Below, one piece after another: positions 41,314-53,686 of a stretch of 64,000 bases of DNA. The position numbers were made by a program, and so were the translations under genes. The stretch comes from Elysia crispata (taxonomy: Eukaryota; Mollusca; Gastropoda; Plakobranchidae), in the NCBI GenBank assembly GCA_033675545.1, contig JAWDGP010005360.1, forward strand, positions 62,001 through 126,000, given 5' to 3'. Each line of letters opens with the position of its first letter. Within the stretch, counting starts at the first letter, position 1. The notes beneath the pieces were generated by a model. The model worked only from the letters and a program-made list of their open reading frames with translations. It was not told the origin of the DNA and ran no database searches.

Positions 41314-42691
41314 TACGAGGGCAGGCTGATAATTAAGTTCCGTTTAATCATAACTTTTTAATTTTTCACAGCATATACATAAACAATACGTCAAACGAAA
41401 GCTTAATATCTCAGCTACATACTTAGCACTCTATTTTTCGATGTAGTCACCGTCGCGATCAACACACCGCCTCCAACGTTTCACTAGTTGGCTCACGCCG
41501 TCAGCGAAGAATTCAGACGGCTGTCCACGGCACCATCTGCGAACATCTGCGATAACTTCCTCATCATTGTCATAGTGATGGCCCTTCAGGTACTTCTTGA
41601 GTTGGGGAAACAAATAATAGTCAGAGGGGGCAAGATCGGGGCTGTATGCAGGGTGAGGTAGGGTCGTAAGTTCCAGCTGCCTTAAGGCGTCCTGAGTTTG
41701 GCGACTGGTGTGCGGGCGCGCATTGTCGTGTTGCAGGATTGAGTCCTTATCACGCCGAATACGCCTGAGTCGGAGTTTGAGAGCTCGGAGTGTTGAAATA
41801 TATCGCTCAGAGTTCACAGTTTGCCCTTGCTCCAGAAATTCCATGTGGACCACTCCCTCCATGTCCCAGAAAACGGTGAACAAGACCTTTCTTGCAGAGG
41901 CAACAACCTTGAACTTCCTTGGACTTGGAGAAGTTTTGTGCCTATACTCCATCGATTGGGCTTTACATTCTGGATCGTAGTGGTGGACCCAGGATTCGTC
42001 TCCAGTCACAATGCGTTGCAGAAATGCTTCTCCTTCTGCATTGTAACGCTCTAAGAGTTGAGTACACATGTCCTTTCTCTGCGCTTTCATCTCTACAGTG
42101 AGCTGTCTTGGGACCCAACGGGCAGAGACTTTTCGGTAACCCAGTACAGTTGTGGCGATATGGTGCACTCGTTCTTTCGAAATGCCTACTTCATCTGCAA
42201 TTTCCTTTTGTTTGACCCTTCGATTAGCTCTAATCATGCAGTCAACTTTCTCTCGATGAGCCGTGTCCGATGCGGAAAGGGGCCTACCCCAACGCTTTCG
42301 ATCACGCAGAATTGTCTCTCTGGGGTCTTCCCCTTTAAAAATTCTCACCCATTTGCGAACTGCACAGTCTGAAATGCACATTTCACCATAAACTGTCTTC
42401 ATTCTTGCATGAATGTTTGCAGCAGAACATCCCTCAGCTGCCAAAAACTCGATAACAGAGCGCTGTTTGATGAGAAGGTCATTGGAAGTCGCCATTGTCT
42501 CATAAACATGGCTACCACATCATGTGTTGCGCGTCACTGCATTATGAGCACGAATGACGTCACACAAACTTGTTGTTATAGTTAAGTCTAGAAAAATGGT
42601 TCGAGAGTATATGTATGAAATTTTAGGTCGATGTGACGAAAATTGACCTAGTTATTAGCAAACGGAACTTAATTATCAGCCTGCCCTCGTA
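41314..42691 (-). mobile_element. Complete mariner transposon
   Basis: Perfect 30-bp terminal inverted repeats (41316-41345 and 42660-42689, outer end cgagggcaggctgataatta) are flanked by the TA target duplication at 41314-41315 and 42690-42691. The element is about 1.38 kb and carries one uninterrupted transposase gene. Identical ends and an intact ORF indicate recent insertion. It sits about 550 bp downstream of PhyH-B. Confidence 0.97.
41431..42495 (-). CDS. Mariner transposase, DD34D type, apparently intact
   Basis: 354 aa, uninterrupted. The N-terminal half (about residues 8-125) holds two helix-turn-helix-like segments that bind the terminal repeats, separated by a GRP linker (GRPLS, about 70-74). 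WVPRQL at 127-132 matches the mariner WVPHEL motif. The catalytic triad is D166 (TGDESWVHHYDP), D257 (QHDNARPH) and D292 (YSPDLAPSD), with exactly 34 residues between the last two Asp, which defines mariner. The C-terminus ends RDGDYIEK, as in the relic at position 1. The length fits the family (about 345-355 aa). The enzyme catalyses cut-and-paste transposition in the nucleus. All key residues are present, so activity is possible but untested. Confidence 0.97.
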   Translation of the reverse strand: MATSNDLLIKQRSVIEFLAAEGCSAANIHARMKTVYGEMCISDCAVRKWVRIFKGEDPRETILRDRKRWGRPLSASDTAHREKVDCMIRANRRVKQKEIADEVGISKERVHHIATTVLGYRKVSARWVPRQLTVEMKAQRKDMCTQLLERYNAEGEAFLQRIVTGDESWVHHYDPECKAQSMEYRHKTSPSPRKFKVVASARKVLFTVFWDMEGVVHMEFLEQGQTVNSERYISTLRALKLRLRRIRRDKDSILQHDNARPHTSRQTQDALRQLELTTLPHPAYSPDLAPSDYYLFPQLKKYLKGHHYDNDEEVIADVRRWCRGQPSEFFADGVSQLVKRWRRCVDRDGDYIEK

Positions 42692-45409
42692 CTTAATTGT
42701 ATTTATTGCATTGGAAGGCGAAACAATTTTGTTCATTTTGTGGCGAAAATTGGTTGCTCCCCTTTTTTTTTTTTTCTTTATGCTTGCAAGATTTGTATCC
42801 GTTTTTTTTTTAATTGAATAAAAACACATAACAAGCATCATTGATTGTATCATCTTGCGCATAAGTATGTTGAGCGATTATTTTCTAGAAAAAATTAATA
42901 CTCTAGTTTAATATATGATCGCAATCCAAACAGAAAGAAGCCTTTTCTTGTCATTCAATAGCGGTCTAATTGAATCTTGTATTCTCGATTTTTTAATTGC
43001 TGATCGAGTTATATTATTTTTCCACCGAAAGTGATGGTTTATTGGTCTGGTTTGAAGCAACAGTTAAACGGTTTCTAGAATTAAAGATGCATTTTACAAT
43101 TACTGCACTGTATGATTTAAAAAAAAAAAAAAAAAAAACCGCCATGCATGCAAAAAAGCATCGACTAGTGTAAGGTGTTTAAAAAGCGAAAAAAAAAAAG
43201 CTAAACCTGTATGATAATTGATATCTCTTTCTGTTGTGTGCAGCTCTACAAGTGTCAGGATACTATTTAAAAAAATGTTTTTTTCAAGGATGATATTGGT
43301 GTTGTTCATATGGATAATTATGACAAAGATAACGGGAAATGATGAGGATGAGAATAGAAATAATGATGGTTATGGTTGTTGTTGTTGTTGTGGCGATGGT
43401 GATGAAGATGTTAACACGATAAAGTAGATGATGATGATGATGATGATGATGAGGAGGAGGAGGAGGAGATGTTTAGGATAATCATTATGTTAATAAAAAT
43501 CTTTGTGATGATGTTGATGGCGATATGAATATGTTGAAAAAGTCGGCAATTGAAATTCCTTTGATAATAATAAGCTACAGATGGAAAGAGAAAAAGCGCA
43601 CATGTATTTCTATTATCACAGTGATATTAGTCATGAAATCTTGTCAAAGAAAAGCGCCCCCCCCCCAAACCTTCTTTTTTTATTTTATTTTTCATGTCAA
43701 AGCAGTCGGTCGTTATAATGCATAAGAACTTCTTGTTCTAGTCAGATCATACATATTTTTTATATGTCTACCAAACGCTTGTTCCTCATTGTTCCTCAAT
43801 GTTTTGTTTTCAGTAAAATTCTAAACTACAAGTTGTCAACAGGTCAGATTTTTTCGTGCTTTCGATGACCTCTTTGAAACGTGTCGGTTTTTGTTCATTC
43901 ATTTTTTTCTTTTTTTTTTTAGGCCTACATATTATAGTTATACCTATAGAGAATGCGCTTAGCACATCACAGCACAAAGGTTAAAAAGAAAAATAGAATT
44001 AGATTTTGTATCTCTTAAATCTATTAAAATTTAAAAAAAAAAAACGTACGCTTGCGCATGGTCAGTTTTCAAGTCAGAAATGATTTCATGAAGTGCCGCA
44101 TTGAATTGAAAAGAAGGATCCGCTTCAACAGTTCTGTATGGTCATAACAGAGATCTAGGTCTAGGTAATGATATAAATGTACTAGATAGAACTCGTCAAA
44201 TACAAAAAAAAAATGTTACACGTAGGCCTACATTTGTCAATTAGATGAACGTTATTTATCGCCAGCTTCCCGATGAAAAATGTTTATTAGCGATATAAGC
44301 ATCTGATCCAAATACGAGTGCTTTGACTGTTGTACAAAGAGAGAAACATAGGCATTATGATAAGATCTTTTAAGACTCCTGGGCTTCGATTTTGCCTCAT
44401 TAGATCGATGTGAGAGTCGACCGTTTTGTCACTATCGTTTACACTATTGTTTACACTTGGAAACAGATGTTGTTTTTATCATTGTTATGATTTTTATTGT
44501 CACATGACACTAATCAGTCATGTGATATGGTAACCGCCCCGGTCCCTCCCCCCCCCCCCCCCTTTTTTTTTTTCCTCCACTATCTTGCTTGAAGTACTCC
44601 GCTGATCTGCTAATCGGACCTCTCGAAATTTTGTATCCCAAGTTCAAAGATATGTCAAGCATACTTTCGAGATCTGTTGCAGATATCCAACCAAAATGTA
44701 GATCTAGATCTAGAAAACTAGTTCAGCAGGCTGTGTAAAAAGTAATGTGATCGGAGAGACTTCCTTGATTAGATCTTAGCATTTCTACAACCGGGATATG
44801 AAAACTAAACCTATGGTTTGATCCTTGCGTCTGATCCAAATCTAGATTTTCTATATCTAGATTCTAGATCTAGATCTATTAAGTTTTAAATATGATTTTC
44901 TGATGTATTTAGTTGTTGTGAGCACGAAAAAAAGCTCATTTATATCACAAATTTCGAATTTCTTTTAAAAACATAATGCCCTTGTGAAAGGGAAGTAATA
45001 TATAGCTAAAATTAGTTCGTTTCTTTAGAAAGTGGGACTGCCGGCGGTGTTGACAATTTGGGGGGGGGGGCGGGCGGGCGGGCGGTGTCTTACTTGTTTT
45101 GTTTTTATTTTATGCTTAGCCAAATTCTGATTGCAAACCTTCATTTACAATGAATTGACAAATGCCAGTGAAAAAAGGAACATAGCTCATAGATGTATTC
45201 TGACCAAAATTTTCTATTGTATTCTGTTAACTAAATTAGCTTTCAATGAAATTTATATATTTAGTGACTGAGTTCACAAGTCATAACTTTTTTGTTATCA
45301 ATATGGTTATTGTAAAACCTTTCTGTGCACATGCACATATTTTGTTAAAACTTTCAAAATATATCATGAACAAAAAAAGCTGATAATTTTTCCCAAATTT
45401 CTCTTTCAG
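42692..45409. other. Intergenic region upstream of the sulfatase gene
   Basis: No gene is supported here. It contains GTT/GAT/GAG triplets (about 43377-43470), a C-run then T-run (about 44549-44573), a G-rich block of ggggg and cggg repeats (about 45059-45086), and two copies of the tagatctagatc word (about 44700 and 44840-44880). An acceptor (ctctttcag, ending 45409) just before the sulfatase start implies a non-coding first exon somewhere in this stretch. Confidence 0.5.
45059..45086 (+). promoter_or_regulatory. G-quadruplex-prone G-rich block
   Basis: A run of ten G followed by three cggg units gives at least four G-tracts with single-base loops, the classical quadruplex pattern. It lies about 330 bp upstream of the sulfatase start codon. 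A regulatory role is only inferred. Confidence 0.35.
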
Positions 45410-45412
45410 AAA

Positions 45413-48400
45413 ATGAAAATCCCTGTTTGTGCTAGAGCTTTGTCGTTTTTGCTCTTGCTTGGCTTTTTGCAGTTAAGTGAAGCACAGCAACCAAATGTTG
45501 TCTTTGTGCTAGCTGATGACTATGGCTTCAATGACATTGGTTATCATGGCTCTGAAATCAAAACCCCAACTTTAGATGAGGTTGGTGGTTTCATTTATTC
45601 CAGTAAATTTACACCATGAATATGCTATTAGGTCCAAACCTCTGTATTTAACGCAGGTACTGAAACCCTTACATTACTCTCATATGTTAATTTTTAAGGT
45701 GAGTAGGATTTTCCATGTAATGAATATTTATTTGAAAATTGAAACTTGTTCAAAACTTCAAGATTTTTATATTTGAAGACCAAAGTTTTTTTATTCACCT
45801 AATTATTTTTAGAGACTATATATTCATAAATTGTCTAAAGTACAAAAATTTTTTTAAGAACTCTATTTTTGGAAACTTTAATTCAGTGAAAAATTTAGTC
45901 TAGAATTTCAGATCCTTAATCAGTTTAAAGCTTTAGCGCGTGATCATCCATCTCATAGTTGTCAGTCTATTAAGGATGTTTTGAAATGATTTCTAATGCT
46001 CTCTCAAAATAATTCTAGCCAGTTAGGATGATTTCTTGAGCATTAAAAAATTCTTCTTTCACAAAAAAAAATTTCTGGACTACAGACTTTTTTACCATTA
46101 TTTGCACAACATTATGGCACAGGGTACATTACTTCATGTAATTTAGAGACCTGTGTGTATATCTCATTATGAATAATATCTAATGTCTTGTATGTGGCTA
46201 TGTCTCTGGGCAACTACAGTATAATTATATAGATCTTAATTTTTTTCGTCTTTTTCTTATTAATCTTTTGAATAATGATCAAGGGAAGCTATTTTAGCCT
46301 GAGGCATCCTTGCTTAATATTACATTTTTAAAAAGCAGCAAAGATTTTATAAGACGTTTGCTCCATTTCAGATAGCAGCGAGTGGTGTGAAGTTAGAGAA
46401 TTATTATGTACAGCCAATCTGTACACCAACACGGAGCCAGCTAATGTCTGGAAGATACCAGGTAATTATTTGATAATTGCAAGGTTTGAGTTTAGTTTAA
46501 TTTATTGCTTTCCAAATGTGTAAAACTCAATGATGGAATTAAATATTGGAAGTCTATGAGAGGCATAAATACTCTATCAAATTTTTTACTCACAGCTCAA
46601 GTTGCGTTTTAATTCCACGTGATTACTTGAATTTGGATCAAAAGCCTTTATTTTTGCATCAATATGTATGCCAAGTTTTATTAAGACTGAACTTTGTTTT
46701 CATTCGGAAAATTTAAACAGATTCATACTGGCCTGCAACATGGTATTATTTGGCCTGAGCAGCCAAATGGACTTCCACTTAATAGTCCCACTTTAGCAGA
46801 TAAAATGAAAGAGTCTGGCTACTCCACACACATGGTTGGCAAATGGCATTTGGGCTTCTACAAAAATGAATACCTCCCATGGAAGAGAGGTTTTGATACC
46901 TATTTTGGTGAGTAAAATTTGAATGTGATTTCTTTGTAGTATGTTTTTTTTTTTCATTTTGTTCAATGAACTTGATAGTTAAGTAACAAATGGTCTCTTC
47001 AATTTTTATTTCTCTTTCTTTCCAGGTTACCTCACAGGGAGTGAAGACTACTACAAACACTTGAGAGGATACAAAGGCACTTTCAAACAATTTTTGGACC
47101 TTCGTAATGAGCATGGGCCTGTCAAGAATGAGAGCGGCCATTACTCAGCCCATCTGTTCACTCAGAAAGCTGTGGATGTAATCAACAACCATGATGAAAA
47201 AAAAGCAAGTAGTTGGGCTTTATGTGAGAGATACACTGAGATCCCCATACAATCTCAAATGCTTCAATATATCATTTTATGTTCCAAAATTAAATTTCCA
47301 AGAGAATTAAAATTAAGGACTGGATCTTGCTGGAGCTTACTAAGTAAGCAAAAAAAATGAAAACTTTTTAATGGCATCATACTTTTTATTTAAAGGAAAG
47401 TGTGTATTTGTTTCTACATTAATTTTTAGGCCTTTCAAAGTAATTGATGAATTATCTGAGTCTGTTTAATTTCGTTTTTACTTTTGGACTTATTTAAAGA
47501 CCTGCATTTTAATTTTGTGTTTTTTTTCTTTAAAAGAAAAAGTAATCACCGTTTCAATTTCATGACTGCTCTCTCTCTCAATTTCCTGCAGCCATTGTTT
47601 CTATATATGGCGTATCAATCCGTTCATGGCCCACTTGAAGTGCCAGAGAAGTATATGGAGCAATATAAGCACATCAAGGATGAAAAGAGGCGTACTTATG
47701 CTGGTACTTGATACTTTTTGAAAGTCTGATAGATGATAATTCTCTAACTTCACAAACTCTTTTTGAAAATCCATATTTTGTTGTAAGCTTTTGAATTCAA
47801 ATTTACTGTTGGTTCTAAAACTACAGCAACTTTATCACTTTTTATAATCTATTGAGAGTGCTGATATGTATCTTGTTGATTTTATATATCTTCTGAATAA
47901 TTTTAAAGTTTTTTCTTTTTGTTTTTGCCTTCAACCATTTTAATAAATTATGCGACTTGGGACAATGGTTAGGCAGAAGAGTTCAGTGTGAGTATTACTC
48001 CTACAAAAGGTAATTACAACCCAATATAGGTATCTTTGCGAAGAACAATCATGGCAAAAAAAAATTAAAGAAATAAGGTAAATGATGTGAAAGAGTGGCA
48101 ATGATAACCAGACATTGTAAAGAAGAAAGCAGAAAGAAAGGTATGGATATGAGCTTCAAGAAGACAGAAGTAATGGTCGATAGTCAAGACAACGAATGTT
48201 CACATCTTTATCTACGGAAATAAACTCAAGCAAAAGAATCAATCTAAATGGGTACTTTCATATTAAGCAATGGATGCAACAACACTGAAATTGCATTATG
48301 AAAAGCGCAAGCAAAAAGGAGTTTCTAGAAAATGAAATCAATAATAACAAATAAATATATCTCCATCCACACGAAAAGAAGACTCATGTAGTGTTGTATT

Positions 48401-51400
48401 AAACCCATCTTGATGTATGAATGGGAGGCCTGCATAATTTCGAAACAGCTTCAAAAAAATTAGAGGCAACAGAATCTTGGATACTGTGGAGAGTGCTATG
48501 AATCTCATAGACTTCAAAGAAATCAAGTGAAATAGTGTTACAAGGAGCTGACACAACAAGACCACAGGTAAAGGAAAGGAATAAATGCCAGGCAAAGAAT
48601 TTTGGCCATATGATGAGAAGAGAGAAACTGGAACATCTTGTGACAATTGGAATGGTTGAAGGAAAAAGGAGAAAAAATGTTGGATGGACTAATAAAGTGG
48701 CTGATGTAGGACAAGTGACAGATTTACTTAAAGCCACAAGGGATAGAGATGCTTGGAAGTTCACGATCGCCTAAAGAGCACAGCACCTGATTGATTGATA
48801 CTACTTGTAAAATTCATTTGCAATCATCAGATATTTTGCAACTCCACAGTGATGTAGTCATGAAACTATTAAACATGATGATTATCATTGATGCTAGGAC
48901 TACCTGGACTGTCAATACAGTTTTCTTTTTTTTTTTTTTACAAATGTTCTCTAACACATCAAACACATTATTTAAAAAGAAAACCACATTATACTTCAGC
49001 TTCCCTGCAGAAAATGGCGTCTGTTGTCTTTTATTCATGCATGTCAAAAGCTCTAGTCCTGTATTTGTTACTACTTAAGACTCCAGTGTAAAACCACTTT
49101 TCAGAGTATTGTGTCTTTATACCACCCTGTGATTGTATATATTGAGAAGGTTTTGGTAACTTATGTAATTGTTTTTTACAGTACCATCCAAATCGCGTAT
49201 ACTGATTGCAAGTTGCTGTTTTCTATACATGAACTATTTTGAAATAATTATAAAAATTTTACTTGAAAAAATTACAATATTTTCTATTTTCAGGTATGGT
49301 TTCAGCAATGGATGAAGGAGTCAAAAATTTAACTCAGGCTCTGAAAAGCAAAGGTTTATGGAATAACACTATATTTATATTTTCTACAGGTGAGTAAAGT
49401 TATGTAACAACCCAAAGCAAACTTATTGTTATTCAGACTACCGGTATATTGTTATGAGATTTTTTTTCTTAAGGAGAGTAAAGGTGGGATGTGGCCTTAT
49501 GTGAATCAGATTCTTTTTTGCCATAGGACTTTTTAGAGTTTAAATATGTCTGTAAAAAGAGAAAAAATTATGGAGAGAGAAAAATAAAAGAAGAACCTAA
49601 CAGACGATTTGCTTAGACAGCAATTTTTTTTTCTTTTGCAATTGACTATTCAAAAACTTCTTTCATTTTCTGTTTGAGACACAGAACTAACATATGTAGA
49701 CAAAAAAAAATTTTAAGTCTGTCCCTCCAAATGAATAATAACTATTCTCTTTAAAATAGTAAGGATTACATCATTTTATTTTGAACTTTGGTTTTATAAA
49801 TGAACATTTTACAAATGATATTTCTTTAAAATAATGACTAGTAATGGAAAGGTACTTTGAATTGAACCATAAAATTAAAATAGCCCATATCTTCTCGTTT
49901 TGTCTTTATCCAGACAATGGAGGCAAACCCATGGTGGGAGGAAATAACTTTCCATTGAGAGGAGAGAAGGGCACTCTCTGGGAGGGCGGATTGCACGGAG
50001 TTGGTTTTGTTGCTGGTGGGGCATTGAAATCTGAAAGGTCAGGTGAAGTGAACAAGGAGCTTATCCATGTGTCCGACTGGTACCCAACCTTGGTCAGGGT
50101 GGCCGGGGGTCACCTCAATGGCTGCCTTCCTTTGGACGGGATTGACCAGTGGGACACTATCAAGTGAGTCGGGAGACTGAATAGAAATTGAGTCAGGTCA
50201 TTCAGATGCATTGCACTCTTTGGGTTGTTTAGCGATTCAAGTCTATGCAAGGTTGAAAAATCTCTTATTAGCACATCCAGTTTTTTGCTTCTTTTAGTTC
50301 CCACCATAATGTTGATTAAATTTTTCAATATTTTCTTTTCAAATTGGGCAAACACTCATGAAAAAAAAACAAAAAAACACTCACACTCACACAAAAGGGA
50401 AAAAGGTATACATAATGCTTCCAGAACAGCTATATTTTTTGTGAGGTACAGAGCATTTTGAATGTATGCATCTTTTTATTCATATTTTGGTATTGCACAT
50501 TATTTTTGAAAAAAGCATATCTTAAATCTGATTTTTCTGCCTTTGATCTTAATAAATAGCCATACTTTTGATAATTATGACATTGTGGTTCTTTTATGAC
50601 TATTTTTTTTTTAAATCTCTCTTCCTCAATTTTTATTTATCTGGTCTTAGCTGATCCAATTATTGCATAAATTTCATCCAGTTTTGACCAATTTCCTTTT
50701 TTCTTTATCTTAAATTCAGTTTTTGTTCTGTTTTCTTTTTTTATACTAATATTAAAAGATTTTGTCATTTTTTCCTCTTAATTTATCAAGGAATTGCACA
50801 GTACACAAAAACTTCTTTATCCTTTTTTCTTGTCCCCTTGGACTGGTTTGCCACCCAGTAAAGGCAATCCATCCAAGCGTCTAGTTCTCTTGCACAACAT
50901 AGATCCACTGTATAAAAAGTCAGGGGCACCCCACTATCCGGATTTGTTCGACACCAGCGTACGTGCAGCCGTCAGATATGGTAGCTATAAACTCATCACA
51001 GGAAACCCTGGTCCAGGAAAATGGACTCCACCTCCTAGTGCTCAAAGTTATTCGCAAGCCTTAGATGCAGACCAAAGTCTGTATTTCCAGAGAGGTAATA
51101 TTGGTAATTATTTTAACTCATTGTGTGCCAGAGCGTTTTCCACGGTTGTGCCAGGCTATTTTTACTGTGCATATTGTCTTTAAAGGATGCATTGGAAATT
51201 GGGTTCCAGTTTGGCTTATTTTTGTGTAACTATGACTTATTATATATTTAGAGTTATCTCTCATAGGAAACTTAAGAGTTTTATGACCGGGCTACCAATG
51301 GCGAAACAAACATTGGTTCTTATATCGACGATACATCGTCGATTGGCACAGCTGCGGCTCACTAGATCGACGATACATCGTCGATTGGCACACAATGAGT

Positions 51401-53469
51401 TAAAGAAAAAGAAATGTATTTTCTTTTGGGTTATAGTATTTTAATTTTATAAATATTTTTGTAAAAAATACAATATTCTACAACATAAATCTGCAACTCA
51501 TTATGTTTCCAGAGACGCACACTGATATGGTGAAGGCCGTTATTGAAGTTTTTGTTTTCTGTTGCTTTATCTTCTATCTCAGTCCCTGAGTGCCTATCTA
51601 TTCCAGTCTTTTAATTCTAATACTACTCTCAGTCTGTCTGCAACTTTCATATCTCTATATCAAGTTTTGGGATCACACTTCAGTGTGCAGAGTCTCTTTT
51701 AATTTTTTTTTTCTGTACCATTTTCTCTCTTGTCTGTATCCCCTGTTTTTTAATTCTTCAATTAAATCAATCGATCAATCAGATCTCTTCAGCGATAATG
51801 ACCTTCCACAAATCTCTATCCCTCCTTGCTTTTAGTGCTTCTGTTACTCTCCCTACTTTGAGCCACTTTGTCAGTCCATCCAACATTTTTTCATGCTGTT
51901 TTCCCCTGCTGCATTTTCCCTCAATCATTCCAGTTGACACAACTTTCTCTCGTCTCATCAAATGGCTAAAAAAGGTTTCTTGGCTTTTGCGTATTCTGTT
52001 TATGAGTGATCTTGTTGTGTCGGCTTCTCATATATCTTAGTAATTTCACGAGAGATTCATTAATATGTTGAATAATGCCCCTACCAAACAGTGAAATCGA
52101 AGAGTTCATAGTTCTTTAGATATAATGATTTCAGTTTCTGATCATGGCCATTTTACAGAGTTAGCCAGTTAACATTGTTTATTCTTAAAGCTTTATCATT
52201 TATCTCTATATCCTGAGTGGTATCGCAACTCTTTGTTTGTTGGTTTGTACCATCATTCTCTCAAGAGGAATTTAGTAAATGCCCGTTGTGATATATCAGG
52301 AAAATACATGTGAATATGTGTGGTCACTTCCAGTAAATAAAGACTTAGTTTTATACAATGAATATGATTTTAGACTGTGGTTCAGAATAATATCTAATAC
52401 TAGATCTAGAATAATTGTGATCAACAGCGTTTAGCCCCAAATTTGAAATGGTTTGGAAATCATGTGGCTACATTAATTTTATTAGTCCAGGAAAAACAAT
52501 GGTTTTTCCGATGGTAGATCTAGAAGACTTTGTGAATTATATAAATTCTCTACGAAAAAAATCATGTCTCCAAACTTGAGAGAATATAGGACCTTTTCGT
52601 TTTTCAGTGAGATTTGTTTTGTTTTTTAAATCATATAAAATCAGAAGAAAACTCTTAGCAGTCGAAAGTTTGTCAAGGAATTCATATTTAATACTTTTAT
52701 AAAATAAAATGGCTTTGGAGTAAAAATAGTAATCCATTTTGGAAAAATTTATTCTAAAACAAGAGCATCGTGGTAATTATAAACTTGAGCATTTCTTTGT
52801 TAGCAACGTGGATATTTTGCTATAAATAGAAAGAATCTTGTTCATGTATGATGAAAGTTATTGCGTTGCATTGGTAAAAAAATTGGCCTTTACAATGAAT
52901 CCAAACATACAGAATTTCGAAAAGTAATAGCAGAGAAATTGCGATATAAAATCTGGTTAAAATTGTAAATCTCAAGAATCGCAGGTGATGCACAAATACG
53001 CTTGCTGGTGCTGTGCTGGCACCAGAGAGTTTTTTGTCTCCTAATTTTGCTGGGTTCTGCCTGACAGGTGATTTATTACCAATCCACCCACTTTTGATGG
53101 ATACCTGGATATGCCTTGCAGAAAGCTACAGGGCTGCTTTAAGTGGTTTTTAAACAGCCGTGCTTACTTAACCTGCTTTTGGCATCTCAATTTCAATAAA
53201 ACTCAAGAATTCCTGAGATCACAGTTTATATGAAAATCTGACTTATCTTGTCCTCAGAAACTTCAAACCCTAAGAATGTTTGGCTGTTCAACATTACTGC
53301 TGACCCTACAGAGCATCATGACCTCTCAGAGGAGCTTCCACAGGTTGTGAGAGTCATGCTTGACCTCCTGAGCAAAATGAACTCAACATCAGTGCCTGTC
53401 CGCTACCCACCAGATGACCCAAAAAGCAACCCAGCCTTACATGGAAACGTCTGGGGTCCTTGGGAGTAG
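45413..53469 (+). CDS. ARSB: Arylsulfatase B-like sulfatase (N-acetylgalactosamine-4-sulfatase family)
   Basis: Lysosomal or secreted sulfatase family; vertebrate ARSB removes 4-sulfate from GalNAc in dermatan and chondroitin sulfate. Exons 45413-45580, 46372-46461, 46721-46907, 47026-47204, 47592-47703, 49294-49389, 49914-50163, 50859-51094 and 53258-53469 total 1530 nt, 509 aa (human 533). Residues 1-24 form a signal peptide (LLLLGF core, SEA cleavage region). Metal and active-site residues: D35/D36 (ADDYGFND), C73 in CTPTR (formylglycine precursor, then SGRYQ), K127 and H129 (GKWHLG), H220, D278/N279 (STDNGG) and K296 (LRGEK). The end VWGPWE matches the ARSB terminus. Several NxS/T sites suit glycosylation. 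Intron 4 has a GC donor (AAA|GCAAGT); all others are GT-AG, with GTTGGT weak at intron 1. Orthology to ARSB rather than ARSI/ARSJ or an invertebrate expansion is likely, not proven. Confidence 0.93.
48120..48776 (+). mobile_element. Degenerate LINE polymerase C-terminus (sulfatase intron 5)
   Basis: Conceptual translation with stops and frameshifts shows KTEVMV, an ILMYEWEA segment and the tail [15 protein letters not shown]...MVEGKRRKN, then ATRDRDAWK. This is the typical C-terminal region of an RTE/Jockey-like non-LTR retrotransposon (F-GH--R---L------G---GKR-RG-----W). It is non-functional and lies in the same orientation as the host gene. Confidence 0.8.
51113..51403. mobile_element. TTAA-flanked MITE, piggyBac-type
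   Basis: TTAA at 51113-51116 and 51400-51403 flanks inverted termini CTCATTGTGTGCCA / TGGCACACAATGAG. Near the right end the palindrome tcgacgatacatcgtcga occurs twice (51334 and 51367 regions). It is 291 bp with no transposase. It begins only 18 bp after the exon 8 donor of the sulfatase gene. Confidence 0.8.
51775..52040 (-). mobile_element. LINE C-terminal fragment, antisense in sulfatase intron 8
   Basis: Minus strand: [33 protein letters not shown] and [17 protein letters not shown], then RDRDLWK. It is the same LINE family as the 48120-48776 relic (DTTR, MRREK, G-IEGK and RDRD-WK in the same order) but in the opposite orientation. It has at least one frame break. Confidence 0.8.
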
Positions 53470-53686
53470 TATTCATCGTTTTTTTATTCCAATTTGCCTA
53501 ACATGTATGCAGAAAAAAAAATATTTTATAAATTTGTCATGCAGTTGAAAGGACGGAGCAGTCAATGTGCTTCTACACTCATGAATATTGTATTTTGTAA
53601 GAAATCTACAAGAAATGTATCAAGGATTTTTTTAGAAGAAAATTATTGTGCAAAGTCAAAATCTCTGCGGTAGAAAAACCACTCAC

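Noticed and set aside
41708-42372. Plus-strand open frames inside the mariner
   Set aside because: They are antisense shadows of the transposase gene.
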